A stretch of 64,000 nt of DNA from Patiria pectinifera (taxonomy: Eukaryota; Echinodermata; Asteroidea; Valvatida; Asterinidae). The notes beneath the pieces are model-generated. The model was given only the letters and a program-made list of their open reading frames with translations. It searched no databases and was not told the origin of the DNA. Location of the stretch: assembly GCA_029964075.1 (NCBI GenBank), contig CM057135.1, positions 11,062,863 to 11,126,862 of the forward strand, given 5' to 3'. A program made the position numbers and the translations under genes. Shown in pieces: positions 42,202 to 54,971 of this stretch (position 1 is its first letter; each line of letters opens with the position of its first letter).

Positions 42202-44190
42202 GTACCAACGCACATATCATCAAATTTATCAAGGTCTGGTCGTGCTTTGTAGCGATCAACTCTATTAGGCATGAATATGTCACGATCATCATCTTCAGAT
42301 CTACTCTGAATTACACTGAGTGGTAAACTCATTCTCACAGGATTCTCACCAACAGGTACAAACTCTACTTTTCTGGAACCCTCTTTCAATCTTAGACTGC
42401 AAACACGGAAAACTGCTTCCTGCGCTTAGATTTCACGATTATGTAGATATACACAACCAAGCTCTTTCATACTTTGTCGAGCGTCAAGATTGCTCTTCTG
42501 TGCTTCTTTCTGTGTCTTTGCTAATAACTGTCCCATTTCACGTTCAAACTTGGACATATACGACACAACGTAGGCTGCACAAGCGTAAGCATCACTGATA
42601 TACTGAATATCCATGTTAGCATTCCAACATCTTATCAAATCAGGATTGTACAGATTGACCCACACATCTTGTGGTTCTCTCTTTATGACAATAGTAGGTT
42701 TGGTGCTTAAAGCATTATTAGCTTTTTCAAAATCATCACGTGTTATATTTAGCTTGTCAAACAATTCTGTAGTAGTCAACTGTTGGTTGTCCTCACACTG
42801 TATGCCATTCCACACTGACTTCAATAATTCTTGCGCATGAATATGATTCATTCCCTCGGTACGATGACTTTTACTTTGATCAATATTATCCTCATCATCA
42901 TCAGCATTTTCTTCATCATCACTAGCAACATAATCATTATCATTCTCATCACAGTCACCACATGGATCTGGATCAGTAATAAATGTTCTACCGCATTGAG
43001 GTCTAGGAAAGTTGAATCTGCATTTAGTGCCCTATTTCTTACAAGATTTAGAATGCTTCTTGCTATGTACCTGAACATGAGTCACTATATCATTGAGTTC
43101 TGGATCTGTTTGCTTACATGGCAACTTGCAACTTACATATGAATCAATGAAATTAATAACATCTCTGTCGTTATCAACTCCCAACCTTGGAGCATTTTCA
43201 ATCCAAAACAAACATTGTATGGGGTGATCCTCTTTGTTGGAACTCAACTCTATAAAAATAATCTGTCACTTTTCCAATAGGCTTGGCTTCTGACTTAATA
43301 ACATCATTCAAGAATGAATGAAATCTCTTGTCAAACATCCTAGCAACAGTAACCGGATTACTTCGCAATAGTTTACATTTTTCATTCCAATCCAAGTCTT
43401 CAATATTTCTCGAATCACGTTGTTGCCTCAATAATGTATTAATGACTTCAGGCCATCTCATATCAGCAGCTGAAAATGAGCAAAACCATGTTGGAATTCC
43501 AAGTTGTCTGATCATAGCCATTACATCTTTCTGAGCTGCTTGCCAGTATGGGAGTGTTCCTCTAATTGGTTTTAGGAACTTATAACCAATATCAGATTGC
43601 AAAATATCTCTCAATTGATCCCTGTCTTTAATCATAGAGGCGTTTACATTTTCAGCAGTATGTGCATGTATACTGCCTGAACTCTGACGCATTGCAATTG
43701 ACACATTTGACATGACTTGCTGTATTTCTGACAGGTATTGAGCATAGAAGATGTACTGAGTACTCTTTGCAAATCTATTATCTGCATTCATTAACCTGTT
43801 ATGAAAATATCTCAACAGACTTAACTTCACATCACGATTGAATTCGAAAATAGGGTTGCCTGTTGGAAATAATGCTGGGAAACACTTTGCCTCATTGCCC
43901 TCCTCCATTAACACTCTAACTGGGTTGTTTCTTTTACAAGGCGCAATGCAAACCACATCGTCAAAATATTGATCGAGGACCTCAGAAGCAACATTTACTG
44001 GCTGCATACATGTATCCAAAGCAACACCTGTCAATCGTTCCTCACCTGCGTCTACATCATCTGTGTCTTCATCACTGTGCCTTGAGTCGTCAGATTCATC
44101 TCCTTGTTCGTTTTCATTTCCATCTTCTAGTGGATTTTGCCACTCAAGGTCTATATCAATATTCTTATACCACAAATTATTCTCTTTCAA
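42202..44190 (-). pseudogene. Helitron N-terminal replication-domain remnant
   Basis: The main frame 44190-43198 contains CFPALFPTGNPIFEFNRDVK, FAKSTQYIFYAQYLSEIQQV, IRGTLPYWQAAQKDVMAMIR, IPTWFCSFSAADMRWPEVIN and FQQRGSPH. These are signature blocks of the Helitron N-terminal domain preceding the Rep nuclease; the second His of the usual HUH-type SPHxH pair is Thr-Met here. Other frames (43247-43032, 42851-42426, 42389-42202) continue with YACAAYVVSYMSKFEREMG and [16 protein letters not shown]. It is split by the LTR element at 42202. Multiple frameshifts make this a dead copy. Confidence 0.88.
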
Positions 44191-44232
44191 ATAACGAAGT
44201 GCGCGTTCAACATGTTCTTTGGTAACATACTG

Positions 44233-44723
44233 TTACTGGTAGTATCCTTTGAATGATAACTTTCTTTTCAACTTGACTCTGATCAGCTGATTATTATTTC
44301 CACATCTAGGCAATGATGTTACTGTTTCTGAAACAGTTGATGGTACACATACAACTGGACCATGCACTGCATTCTGACCTCCTCTTGGCAATGCTATCAT
44401 CTTCATAAATGCTATATTAATTGCAATCAGGTGTTCTTCCAATGTATTTAAACAACTCAATTCCTCAGGGATATTTTCCAAGGACAAACTATTAGCACAA
44501 GCTTCTGATGGCATCTTACTCTGAAGCAATTTCGGATGACAGGTCTAACAAACCCAAAGACATCTACTTGATTCGGATAGACAACACTGATTACTACACT
44601 CTGCATTCTCTTCACACCTATGCAAATACTTATCAGATATGCAACCTCCATTCTTGTATTTCTTTGGATTACACTTGTCAACCTGGTTGCGAAAAAGGAG
44701 TTTATGGCAAACTGCACAAACAT
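44233..44723 (-). pseudogene. Helitron N-terminal region, DUF6570-like
   Basis: IPEELSCLNTLEEHLIAINI, FMKMIALPRGGQNAVHGPVV and NNNQLIRVKLKRKLSFKGYY are the conserved blocks that precede the replication domain in many animal Helitrons. Upstream Cys-rich sequence continues in another frame. Same strand and order as the neighbouring fragments. Confidence 0.8.
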
Positions 44724-44751
44724 ACTCAGGTCCTGCTGATACTTCCTGCCT

Positions 44752-45738
44752 CTAATTTCTCATGACATTGTTCATGCTACGTTTACTTGCTCTCAGTTGT
44801 TTTAATCGTTCATCATTCCTTTGCTTCATATTTTTAAGATGACTTTCATCAATGCGGTATTTACTTTTTCCTCTCTTAATGGATGCTATACGATAACGCT
44901 CATTAGTTCGATACTTTGTTTTCATCCGTCTCATGGTAGCATTCCTATATGACAAATCATTTTGGTATTTTTGCTTTCCATATTTTTTGGCATAATCAAT
45001 CATTTTCTGCCTGTACTCTACAATCTTATACTTTCTTTTTATAGAGTCAATCACCATCTGCCTGTATTCGGCATTCTTATGATACTTGCTTTTTCCAAAA
45101 TTAATCACTTTCTGCCTGTATTCAGTATTCTTATGATACTTGCTTTTTCCAAAATTGATCACTTTCTGCCTGTATTCAGCATTCTTATGATACTTGGTTT
45201 TTCCAAAATTGATCACTTTCTGCCTGTATTCTGAATCTTCATGATACTTGGCTTTTACACTGCTAATTTTATGCTCTTTATATTTAAAATTGCCTTTATA
45301 TTTTTGCCTCCAAAACTCTCTCGACTTTGATGCATTCTCTTTATATTTCTTTTTGGCATACTCAATAGAATTTTGTCTGTGTTTTACACTACTATGATAT
45401 TTTTCTTTCTTTGCACACTTTTTCCTTTCCCTGTATTCACTGCTTTCTTTAAACCTTTTGTTTGTTTCCGACTTTTTGCAGTATTGGTAATGAAAATCAC
45501 TCTCATATCTTTCTATATTCCGTACATTACGCTTAGTTTTCTTGACTTTAACTTGATTGGGCATGTCAGGTTTACTGTTGAGTAAATCTTGCTTTTTCTG
45601 ATAGCGTTCCCTAGCTTTGTCTCTAATTTGTAACTTTCGATTTAAATACATTTGAACGCTTTCGTCTCTTACATCTTGAACGTTTTGACATCTGTCTGTT
45701 TGATTTACTTTCCTCTTCACTGATGTCGAAGGACTCAC
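44752..45738 (-). pseudogene. Lys/Tyr-rich repeat region of the Helitron protein
   Basis: About 330 residues, strongly basic, with repeated YHKNAEYRQKVINFGKSK units (18 residues, 54 bp, about four copies at 45061-45240) and looser relatives on both sides. It probably forms a nucleic-acid-binding helical array between the OTU and DUF6570-like parts. The first codons overlap the end of the OTU frame, implying a frameshift near 45720. Confidence 0.7.
45061..45240. repeat. 54-bp coding tandem repeat
   Basis: Units start CCTGTATTC at 45061, 45115, 45169 and 45223. Each unit encodes the 18-residue basic repeat of the Helitron protein on the minus strand. Confidence 0.9.
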
Positions 45739-45739
45739 A

Positions 45740-46140
45740 CGTACTGCAAACGCTAGTCACTACATAATAATGTATGCGGTCTTTGTGATACAAATAAATT
45801 CCTGACTCAACAGAACTGTCAATGCTACTCTCTGTAGATGTGTTTGAAAATAAATACCACTTATTAGCATCATCATACGTGTAAATATTAACATCCAACA
45901 TGTGTGCTGTTGCAGTGATTTCTACCTCAGTAGCCCATGTTCCACAATTGTGCATTCTTGCATATGTTACATACTCTTGCACTGTCCTATATCCTTCGCG
46001 TAAATAACACCTGAAGTGAGCTGCATTCTCCAACAGATTATTCACAATTGCCAATCTGAATTGCGTGTGATTATCTTCAGTTCCTGATACTGCCTAAGAT
46101 ATGGCTCTATAAAAGCAGTTACCATCACCTCTGATCTTCT
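45740..46140 (-). pseudogene. OTU-type cysteine protease domain, nonsense mutated
   Basis: The catalytic loop GDGNCFYRAIS lies near 46130-46094 and is followed at once by an in-frame TAG. Downstream the same frame continues with NLLENAAHFRCYLREGY, GTWATEVEITATAHMLDVNI, then the His-containing strand GIYLYHKDRIHYYVV. OTU domains are common in Helitron2-type and related transposon proteins, where they act as deubiquitinase-like proteases. The stop lies two codons after the catalytic loop. Confidence 0.82.
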
Positions 46141-46299
46141 TTATTGACTCAGGCCTACCCATCATCTTTTGACATGTCACGAGTACCTCTCGAGCATCCA
46201 GACAAATGTTTGTCACACACAATTCCCCACATAATGCGACCTTCTGGCCATAACTCAATGGAACAAATTTAAAAGTGACTGTTTGATTAGCCTCTACGA

Positions 46300-47835
46300 T
46301 TTCTACATCATGGTGACTGTATCCCTTGATTTGTGCAGTACTACTAGCACATTCACTATGAGCACTTTCTTGGCAGATGGACCTCTTGTATTCCGTGCTT
46401 TATCTTGATCTTTCTCATTTTTCTTTCCACTTTTAGAACCAATCTCAGCATCAGTACTTTTCTTGCTCCGTAAAGAATAACCTCCAGTCTGTTTAACTAT
46501 GCATGGTCTTTCGTCTATACTTAAACACGTATCTCTGCAGACTATTACATGCTTGATTTTGCCAGTACCCGTTTGTTTCTCTCCTTCATTTCCAGTCACT
46601 GTTGAAACTTGAATGTAATCTTCTGTGCAAGGGAACACCTTCACTGCATGACTCCACAGATGCTTCCTCCATATACACTTCAGATGATGGTATCTCAAAT
46701 TTGTTCTCATCTGTCGGAATGCCAAGATCATACAACAGAGAGTCACTGTAAGTACATCTTCCACATTTTAGACACAGCCATGATACTGCCATGATTTGCT
46801 TGCTAGCACAGATTCCATATTTGCAAACCCCATACAACTCACATGATAGCAGATACTGCAGGTATCACATTCCGCAACTTGTTCAACTGCACTAGTTACT
46901 TGATCACATAACCAACACTGCACAGGCTTCGTTCCCTTCAGGATATGGTTCATGTTTTTAACCTTTTTCTCCTCAACAGTACACCTCCCCCTTGTACCAT
47001 TTTCTTTAACTCCATTTGAACATTTACTTCTGTTCTTGAATGAAACTTGTTCTTCGTGCTCTATTTTGTTTAGTTTCCAGTCTTTGCATAGTTCTTTCTT
47101 ATTCTGCATCTTTTTGATGACATACGTCAGACTTCTCCTTGTGTGTCTCTGAATATTCTTCTGTGCTTTTGCATACATATTTCGCTCTTCCTTACTCATA
47201 CGTAATTCAATGACCTTGCCATTCCTCAACCTGTTGAATGCTTGTCTTTGTTCACATCGTCTAATTTTCTCTCTATTTCGTTTGGAAACCTTCCTTTCCT
47301 CTCTACGAAACTCTACAACACAATCCAATACCTGATTTCTTGAGCAACATGTCTGTCTGCTAGCCTTCAACCTTCTCAGTGCCTTCTGGTTACTCACTCT
47401 CTTCTTGGTCAGCTTACCAACACGCTGCTTCCTCAGGTCAATTGCCTTCTTTCTCTGCAAAACATCTCTGCAAGTGTCATTAACACGACTTTCATGAGCA
47501 AAACTCTCTTGTGCGTAAGGTTGAGCATAACTCTGTTGTGCGTAAGGTTCAGCATAACTCTCTTGTGCGCAAGGTTCAGCATAACTCTCTGGTCCATATG
47601 GTTCAGCATAACTCTCAGTTTTTGCCCGAGAAGGAATACTTCTCAAGGCAGCGCAATGAAAAGGAAATGGAATGTTCAATGAACGGAAAATCACACGGGT
47701 ACACAAAGAAAGGGAGGAATGAGATGTGAGGATGGAAAAAGGGATAGTGAAATGAGACTTCACATTGACAAACAATGGTAACACACATCTTTTGGCATCC
47801 ATCATTCTCTTGGCTGGCATCATGTAGCTTGGCAT
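46300..47835 (-). pseudogene. PHD-like finger and basic N-terminus of the Helitron gene
   Basis: The N-terminal half is Arg/Lys-rich (LRKQRVGKLTKKRVSNQKAL). It has short SYAEPYAQ-type repeats (about 27-30 bp units at 47505-47620). The C-terminal half carries a cysteine-rich finger (CWLCDQV, CDTCSICYHVSC, then CLKCGRC in the next frame), consistent with a PHD finger. A frameshift near 46780 splits the finger, and further fragments run to 46300 before the OTU part. The order finger-OTU-Rep matches some animal Helitron proteins. Confidence 0.65.
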
Positions 47836-48231
47836 TTCCTGTCATGGACGAAAAAAAACAATACAAATTCAGACAAAGCATAAAAATACACTTTATAGTG
47901 CACTCTTGTAAGTACAAACTCCGCCCAATCCAACCAAAATCTGTTACATAAACCTTTTGTATTGCTATTTACAACAGCGATCGTTGACCCTTATCCTGCA
48001 CATACATGTAAATGAATAAAGGCAGCAAGAGCCAGCTCAAAATTAATGCATCCCCATATGAGCCAAAACTTCACCAAACAATTACAACTATTCATTCTAA
48101 TCACACTTTTGTTAAATTTTTCTATTCATCAAATGACGACATTACATCTCAACCACCCTTTCCCCTAGTCCGAGTAACTTGGACCCAACTTATCGCCTTT
48201 TTTAATATTTGGACATGGTCTGGCGATAGTA
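47836..48231. other. Flank, no gene seen
   Basis: AT-rich; could contain the Helitron 5' end, but no terminus was identified. Confidence 0.35.
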
Positions 48232-48243
48232 AGGTCCAAGCTA

Positions 48244-48839
48244 GCTGGAGTTACCCAGCCCTGAGTTTTATCATTGGGTTGTCATCTAGGGCTGGAGCTA
48301 GTTTCTCTCGTAACCGATAGTATAGGCAAAAAAAGTTTGGAAAATTTTGAATTTTGTCCCCGTAACACACTAATTGCAACTGCAACTCACCCCAAACTTG
48401 CCTGGAATAACCATTACACAGGTCCTTGAAGTAAAAAACGATTCACGATGAAGATGCAGCCTACAATTGCAGTGAAAAAAAAGGAGGAATAACCGCTAAC
48501 CTGACAACCTTACAGGCATGGCCAGGACAGCAATTGGTTTGTGCACAAAAAATTGTGTACAATGAATGGCGGTCGGTTACCGGTACCAGGCTGTCAACTA
48601 GTCGTTTTTGCCTATTGGCTGTTGGCGCATGACGTCACGCGGAAGCGTAACACCCGATGATTGTTTCATGCACTATCGTTTGCGGTTCCAGTACCGCAGC
48701 TGTGATGCGAGTGGTAAACTTCATATGAGTGCATGAAACAGTCCAATTTTTTTTGCCTATACTATCGGTTACGAGAGAAACTAGCTCCAGACCTAGATGA
48801 CAACCCAATGATAAAACTCAGGGCTGGGTAACTCCAGCT
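48244..48839. mobile_element. 596-bp MITE with about 95-bp inverted repeats
   Basis: GCTGGAGTTACCCAGCCCTG at the left faces its inverse at the right. The arms continue through TCATTGGGTTGTCATCTAG and CTCGTAACCGATAGTATAGG. It is flanked by a perfect 12-bp direct repeat AGGTCCAAGCTA (48232-48243 and 48840-48851). The interior has no transposase and includes GCATGACGTCACGCGG. Confidence 0.88.
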
Positions 48840-48851
48840 AGGTCCAAGCTA

Positions 48852-50083
48852 ATACCGCGACCTAGACAACACAGTCCAAAAAAACCAACATTTTCCAACA
48901 AAAAACATCAGATTTCACCTTCAAAACGGCCTCCAAATTACTAGATATGTCACCTGAGGTACAAGTAGACATAGATGATTAAGATGGTTGTACTTAAGTT
49001 TACTTACGATCCGGAAGAAAAGTGAAATTTTCCGTTCAATTCTGAAGTCCCCCTCTGCCTAGGTTGTCGTTGTTGTGCTCACGTTCAAAACTGCATGATA
49101 CGCTATGTGTACGCGTTCCCAATTGGGTAATGGCGTCTGACCTCGACCTCATGCAAATGTCGTGACGGCGCGCTTGCGCATAATGCACTGCATGCACGGC
49201 AGATTCCCCTGCGCCGCGCCGACGACTGTTTCCTGATGAAGAGTGCTGTGTAAGTTCGCGGTACGCCTAGGAGTCGCGCTGGCTAGCCAGGCGCATGGCT
49301 GGCGCTGAGTTGGTTTATAGCTCCATGGTTTTGAGGACGGTCATGTGCTGGAATTATTTCAAAGAAAATTTTGTCTGTAAAGTTCCCATGGATGTATAAT
49401 TGTCCACATTACCATCACACATTTTAAAGGGCCATAATTCGTCTCACGCTATAGAGTAAATTTAGAGCTTAAATTCCTGGAACCCTATTCTTGAAACCTT
49501 ACTACACCACAATTTGTATTTAGATTGCTTCCTTGTTCTATGGTAGTACACATTGATATGCACAGAAACTGGAAATCGTGTGACGTCAACATGACGGTTT
49601 AATCCGTATTAAAAGTAACATTTGATACAAGATCCGATCGTTTTGAATTATTTTTTTTTTTAACAAAAACGATATAACGATCAACATACAACAAACACCG
49701 GAATAATTCAGTTGTGCTATCCTTGAACAATACTTCCCATAATCATGTTCAGTTCTTTGCTGGATAAAATTACATGGTATAATATGAAATTGCTACGTAG
49801 AAATGCTTATGATTTTACCAACATTGGGAGATCCATCCTTTACTGATTCACAAATGGGGGCAGAAATCGGTGAACATACAAACGAGGTAGAATTGCTCAG
49901 GTGAGTGAAAAATGCCGAAAGTTTTGTATTTCAAGTGACCAAAATCACACCAGAAGCCTGAAAGATAGAAACCCGAGATGTGCCTCCTTGAAAAAAGGGG
50001 AAATAATTATGGTGGGGTGCGCAAGCCGGCAACGCCACCTCTAGATCTTGCCGCCATGTAGGCCTACATGTACTCCTATATCG
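48852..50083. other. Region upstream of the RecQ-like gene
   Basis: No coding exon is supported. 49100-49300 is CpG-richer than its surroundings (GGCGCGCTTGCGC, CGCCGCGCCGACG) and could be a promoter; the rest is AT-rich. Confidence 0.4.
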
Positions 50084-53000
50084 ATGCCTTTTGTCAACAA
50101 TGCTGCGCTGCAGGTTGTCTATGATCTGATAAGGAAAGAAGCCACGTGAAATCTGTTGTCTTTGAAAGAAATTATAATGCGTTAAAACTGTTCTTCCCAA
50201 TAGAGGGGTATCGAGGACTTCGCTTGCTGTATCCTGAGCTTCCGGCAAACTTAAAGGAAGAACAAATACAAGCAGTAAATTATGTCTGCAAAAGAAAACA
50301 CGTCCTGTGCGTACTACCTACAGGTTTCGGCAAGAGTTTGCTATTCACGATTCCACCCCTCTTGCTTGATAAAATTGCATTAGTTATCAGTCCATTAAAA
50401 GCGTTGATGGCGAGCCAAGTCAAAGCACTACGAAACAGCGGAATATCAGCTGTTGCAGTTACCGGAGGAAAAGAAATGACAGCGGAAGACCGTGATTGTA
50501 AGTACATGTATTACTGACGGTTTAAAAGTTCTTTTCACAGACTGCACATCCCTATAACATAATAATTGCTTAACCACATTACTTTAAATGGCTTTGAATG
50601 AATCAATACCATTTGTTTGCCATGAATGCAAACTGCATTCAAACACGTTTATTTCTAAATGAAGCACATAAAGAGTTATACAGGGTGTATCGAAAAAAAC
50701 AACTAGATGTAAGTGTAAATTAAAAAAAAAGGGTAATTAAATAAATAATATTAAATAAGTTAAAGATCATGTAAAACAGTAATGTGTCCTCTTTCAAATG
50801 ATACCTGGATTGTATGTCTGTGGCCATGGATGACTGAGGATTCGTTGTTTTCTATCAAGGGTCAAAACCTGCACTGGGCCAAGTTTGTGCAAAAGCGTAA
50901 CTGGTATTCTGGGCATGTTGAACGGCTTCATTCAAAGAAAGAAGACACGCTTTTCTTTAAAACAGTTTTTTCATCATGTGATGCAATCACTCTTATTACA
51001 GTTTGAGTTGACCCAGCATACCTTCAACGTGGTCACCACCTTTTTCAACACAAAAGCTCTGCACAATGTCTAGTCCATGTGAACTTTTGCATAACAAACC
51101 AGCAAACAATCTCAGCCTGCAAAAATTGCCCCATGCAGGTTTTGACCCTTGACATAATAACAACGAATGCTCAGTCATCCGTGGCAACAGACACACAATC
51201 AAGGTGTCATTGGAAAGAGGACACATTGGTGTATCACATGATCTGAAACTTATTTGAAAATCTTTATTACATTTTTAATTAACATTTTCATCTGGGATTC
51301 TTCTTTATTTTTAGACCATGCACATGTAGTTTACTTGTCTCGGCATTTTCATGTTCATGCGGACAAACCACATACAGATTTATTGCTAATTATGTTAACA
51401 CAGATGTATAGGCCTATAAACATATAAACTTACAGATTGACATGCGGATTATTGTATATGTACAAAGGAGTAAACTCTCTTGGAGTGACTGCATTTGTTT
51501 TGTATGTTCATTTTCATTCATCTTATTTTTTGAAGGTTTAAAGAAGGGAACTGCAAGGATTATCGTTATCTCCCCAGAGGCGCTGGAAGTGTGGATGGAT
51601 GACATCCACAAAGAACTGTATCGGGACAAGTTGTGCATCCTAGCATTTGACGAAGTTCATACACTTGCAGAATGGTAGGCCAATGATCGATATTGACAGG
51701 CACATATACAAATTTTGCTGATATTGAAATTATACAAATCTAACAGTATAATATGCATTACCCTGGATAAGGGACAACAATTGTTTATCTGCTACAGTGA
51801 CGCTTGTTAACGCGATTAAGACACTTTTCGATGGGGATTGTTTTTGTAAGGCATTTAAATATAAAAAACAAGCAAAGAAATGTAAAAAGAACCGTCTACA
51901 TAAGGCACACGAAAAACTGTTGTTCATCCGACATTGAATTTAATTTTTTCCATGTTATGTGATCCAACTTGGATGTATATGAATTTCAAATCATCATTGT
52001 GTGTAAAAAATAAATCAAAGTGGCGATAGTTTTACTTTGCTGCCAGTTAGCTTACAATATTTGACTTCGTATTGTGCTTACATAACAATTTTTGTCTACC
52101 ACGGACGAACGTCTAGTTTAAACCCATTATCTTAATCCAAACATACTGAAGTTAATAATGAATTATAATTTGTCATTTGTAAAGGGGAGAAACATTCAGA
52201 CCAGCTTTTCGAACATTAGGGCGTCTTCGGAGCCTTTTCGAGAAAGTGCCTGTGTTGATGCTAACTGCCACCATGTCTGAAGCGGCAAGAAGCAGTGTCT
52301 ATACGACTTTACACCTCAACAGTGAGGACGTCGAGGAGGTCTTCAAGTATCCAGACAGGTACATTGTATATATGTATACCCTACAAGGTTTCACCAATTA
52401 TTGTAACAACAACAACAACAACCCTTCCCACTAATTGCAATTGTGTATAAATTTCCTAAATAAGTGGAATCATCACTTTGGAAATACAAGTCAAAGAATA
52501 TGGGATGTTCATGAATATTAGTGGATACTTAGAGACCGTGAGAAACTACTACTAGGGCTGTTTTATTTCAGCCCATGCACTGAACTGACCTATACCGTGA
52601 AATTGGTAACTTCAGGCTGAAGTGATTTAATTTTGTTACTTGTACAAGCCACAGTGCATACCTATTAATTTTGAAATATTTCACATAAACCGTCTATAAA
52701 ATTGGAAATCCTGATTGATCTAGGCCTATAACAACAATATTGAAAGAAAATATTATGCAGCGTGACGCTAATGAATCATACATACAACTTGATAATTCTT
52801 GGCGTTCTGAGGAAGTTACAAAATGAAAAAAAAAAATTTGTAGAGGAGTCCAGACATTTCAATGAATTACATGCGGAGTCAATAATATATTTCCCATATC
52901 AGAAGTATTGTTAAATTGTGTTCACTAAGGTCAACGTACACACATCACGATATCAACTATTAATGTCTGGTTTTATCTTCATTTTTATAGGCCCAACATC

Positions 53001-54213
53001 AGTCTGCGATTGCAGTCAAAGAGCGGCATGGATGTCCTCCAGGAAATGCAGTGGTATCTTGATTAGCTGACACAGAGTAAGAAGGCCTGCCCGAAATGTA
53101 TCATGTACGTCAATGGGTAAGTGGCATGGCTTGTTATTATGTACCCCAACTGCACAAAACTACAGCGCACCAACCAACGCTTAATCGTTATGTTGTTGGC
53201 CTGTTACTTTATTCCGTTTTAAATTTGCAGTAACTTTTATAAAGTGTAGTAGTGCACTCATCACAATTGAAAACCGTCATAATTACAAGCACTATACCTT
53301 TCCCACTGTAAATCATTCTTTTCCAAAAATTGATAATTATAAGCTTGAAATAGCACTGGGAGATTCGGCTGTTCAATACACAGCCTGTTCGCTCACATTT
53401 TGATCAAAAAAGGCATTGTGCTGCATGCTGCAACGGCAATCCGAAAAGCGCGTGTAAACAATGTAAAGATTATTAAAAGACTTCACAGCGGGGGTTCGGT
53501 TATTGAGTTGAGTGCTCTGCAAATCTTCAAGACTCTCCTTATTATCCATCTGTGGTACTCGTAAAATAAGAACAAAGCGACGGAACATGCATATTTGGCA
53601 TTAATCTTTAAAATGTGACATCGCTGCGCCCATTATTTTCAGGAATTTCACAAAAAGAAAAAACTGTTTCAGTCCATACATGTGATGTACTTTCTTTTCC
53701 GTGTCAAGGTCTTTAGCGTCCCTTGGCAAGTGCTACCGGGATATCAGACAACACCTTCAAGAAAAGGCCTTCTCGGATAATCAACCGGACAGGACCAAAA
53801 TAATGGTCGAACTTTTCCACGCCAGTTTGCTCAGTCATGATCGCGAACGAATTGTCAATGAGTTCAGCAGGCCAGATTCTCAAATAAGGCTACTCCTTGC
53901 CACTTCAGCCTTCGGCATGGGCATTGATATTAAAGACATTAAGTACGTAGACCTTTGGGGAGCCCCATCCACTGCGTCCGAGGTTTGGCAGGAGGTCGGC
54001 AGGGCAGGGAGGGACGGCAATCCCTCTGAAGCAAGACTTCTGTTCACTCTTCAGAGTATGGCATCAGCAAACACACAACCATCCCTCAAACAGTTGGTTA
54101 AGGAGACACCTGGCACCTGCATCCGGAAGCTGTTATTGAGAAGTGTGTTCTACAAGATGGTCGATTCCTCCCTCCAACACCATGAACGTTGCTGCACCAT
54201 CATTAAGAAGTAA
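50084..54213 (+). pseudogene. RecQ-like DNA helicase, five exons
   Basis: A 3'-5' DNA helicase of the RecQ family unwinds DNA in repair and replication. Exons by frame and GT/AG borders: about 50146-50497, 51536-51674, 52185-52358, 52991-53116 and 53709-54213. Motifs in order: a motif 0/I region with LPTGFGKSLLF (Walker A); DEVH (Walker B); LTATMS (motif III); the motif IV region; ATSAFGMGIDIKDIKYVDLW (motif V); and EVWQEVGRAGRDG (motif VI). A C-terminal zinc-binding CIRKLLL...HERCC follows, so the protein ends soon after the RecQ zinc domain. The true start is uncertain: an ATG at 50084 opens a plausible frame that stops just before exon 1's frame. An in-frame TAG at 53064-53066 in exon 4 breaks the protein. 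It converges on the DUF6589/PHD gene. Confidence 0.88.
50700..51292. mobile_element. Foldback element in RecQ intron 1
   Basis: Arms at about 50700-50890 and 51120-51292 are inverted copies sharing TGTGTCCTCTTTC, GATGACTGAG, ATTCGTTGTT and TCAAGGGTCAAAACCTGCA. The mirrored arms give matching short open frames on opposite strands. CAGGGTGTATCG just outside the left arm resembles some mariner ends, but no right counterpart was seen. It lies wholly inside intron 1. Confidence 0.78.
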
Positions 54214-54971
54214 CGGAAGCAGACCTAAAGCAAAATTTGGGTTTACATACCTATTTGGAAATGTCTTTTACATTTCCTGTTGATTGTTCATTATAATAAA
54301 TACAACTGACAAGACATGACTTTACCCCACTTAGCCTACTGAACAAAAAATTAAACATAGTTACGATAAGCATGTTTGTTCTGTAAATGTGTAATCAAGG
54401 ATTATGGCATCTCTAGAAAACGTAGCTTGCTTGAAGCGAATATACAACATGTTCTTTTGCTTTAATTTTCCGAAATGGATGAATTTTGGGGTTATTATTT
54501 ATGGTAAATATTGTCACACCATGGAGCTTTCAAACAGAAGATGCTGGAAAAACAAAGAAAAACAACCATGTTTGAGTTCCCTGTCCCCACTTAAGATGAA
54601 ACGGAGCCATTTAAAAACGTCAGGGAATTGTATAAGGTCAGGGATAATGTTTGGCAAACACCCGAAAACGAAACCGACCTGACCGGAAACCGACTTCGGG
54701 TCTGGTCGGTTTGTACATCATTTCAGTCGTGCCAGGTCGGTTTCGGTTTTGCGTTAGCGATTTTCTGGTAGGGTCGAGTCGGTTAATCCATTTTGTAAAA
54801 ACCCGAAATAAACCGAAATGAATCGAAACAAACTCGACCATCAGCCGACTGTTATTAACCAACAGTCATGTAATACATTTCATTAGAATTTTGTGGTTTT
54901 GGTTTTGAATGTTTGCAAATACATGTATTATATATTCCCTTTAAGGTTGAAAGTGTAGTACATAAATGTAT
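54214..54971. other. Gap between convergent genes
   Basis: No gene seen. 54655-54850 is rich in repeated ACCGAAACCGAC-like words on both strands (CCCGAAAACGAAACCGACC, GGTCGGTTTCGGTTTTG), making a loose inverted-repeat block of unknown nature. Confidence 0.45.

Noticed and set aside
49100..49300. CpG island promoter of RecQ
   Set aside because: The sequence is CpG-richer, but without transcript data or a defined first exon it is not enough to call a promoter.
50782..51006. Short protein in RecQ intron 1
   Set aside because: The same peptide appears mirrored on the other strand at 51226-50996 because both lie in inverted foldback arms; there is no protein family match.
54655..54850. MITE made of ACCGAAACCGAC words
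   Set aside because: The words recur on both strands but without clear terminal repeats or a target duplication, so I list it only as a low-complexity block.
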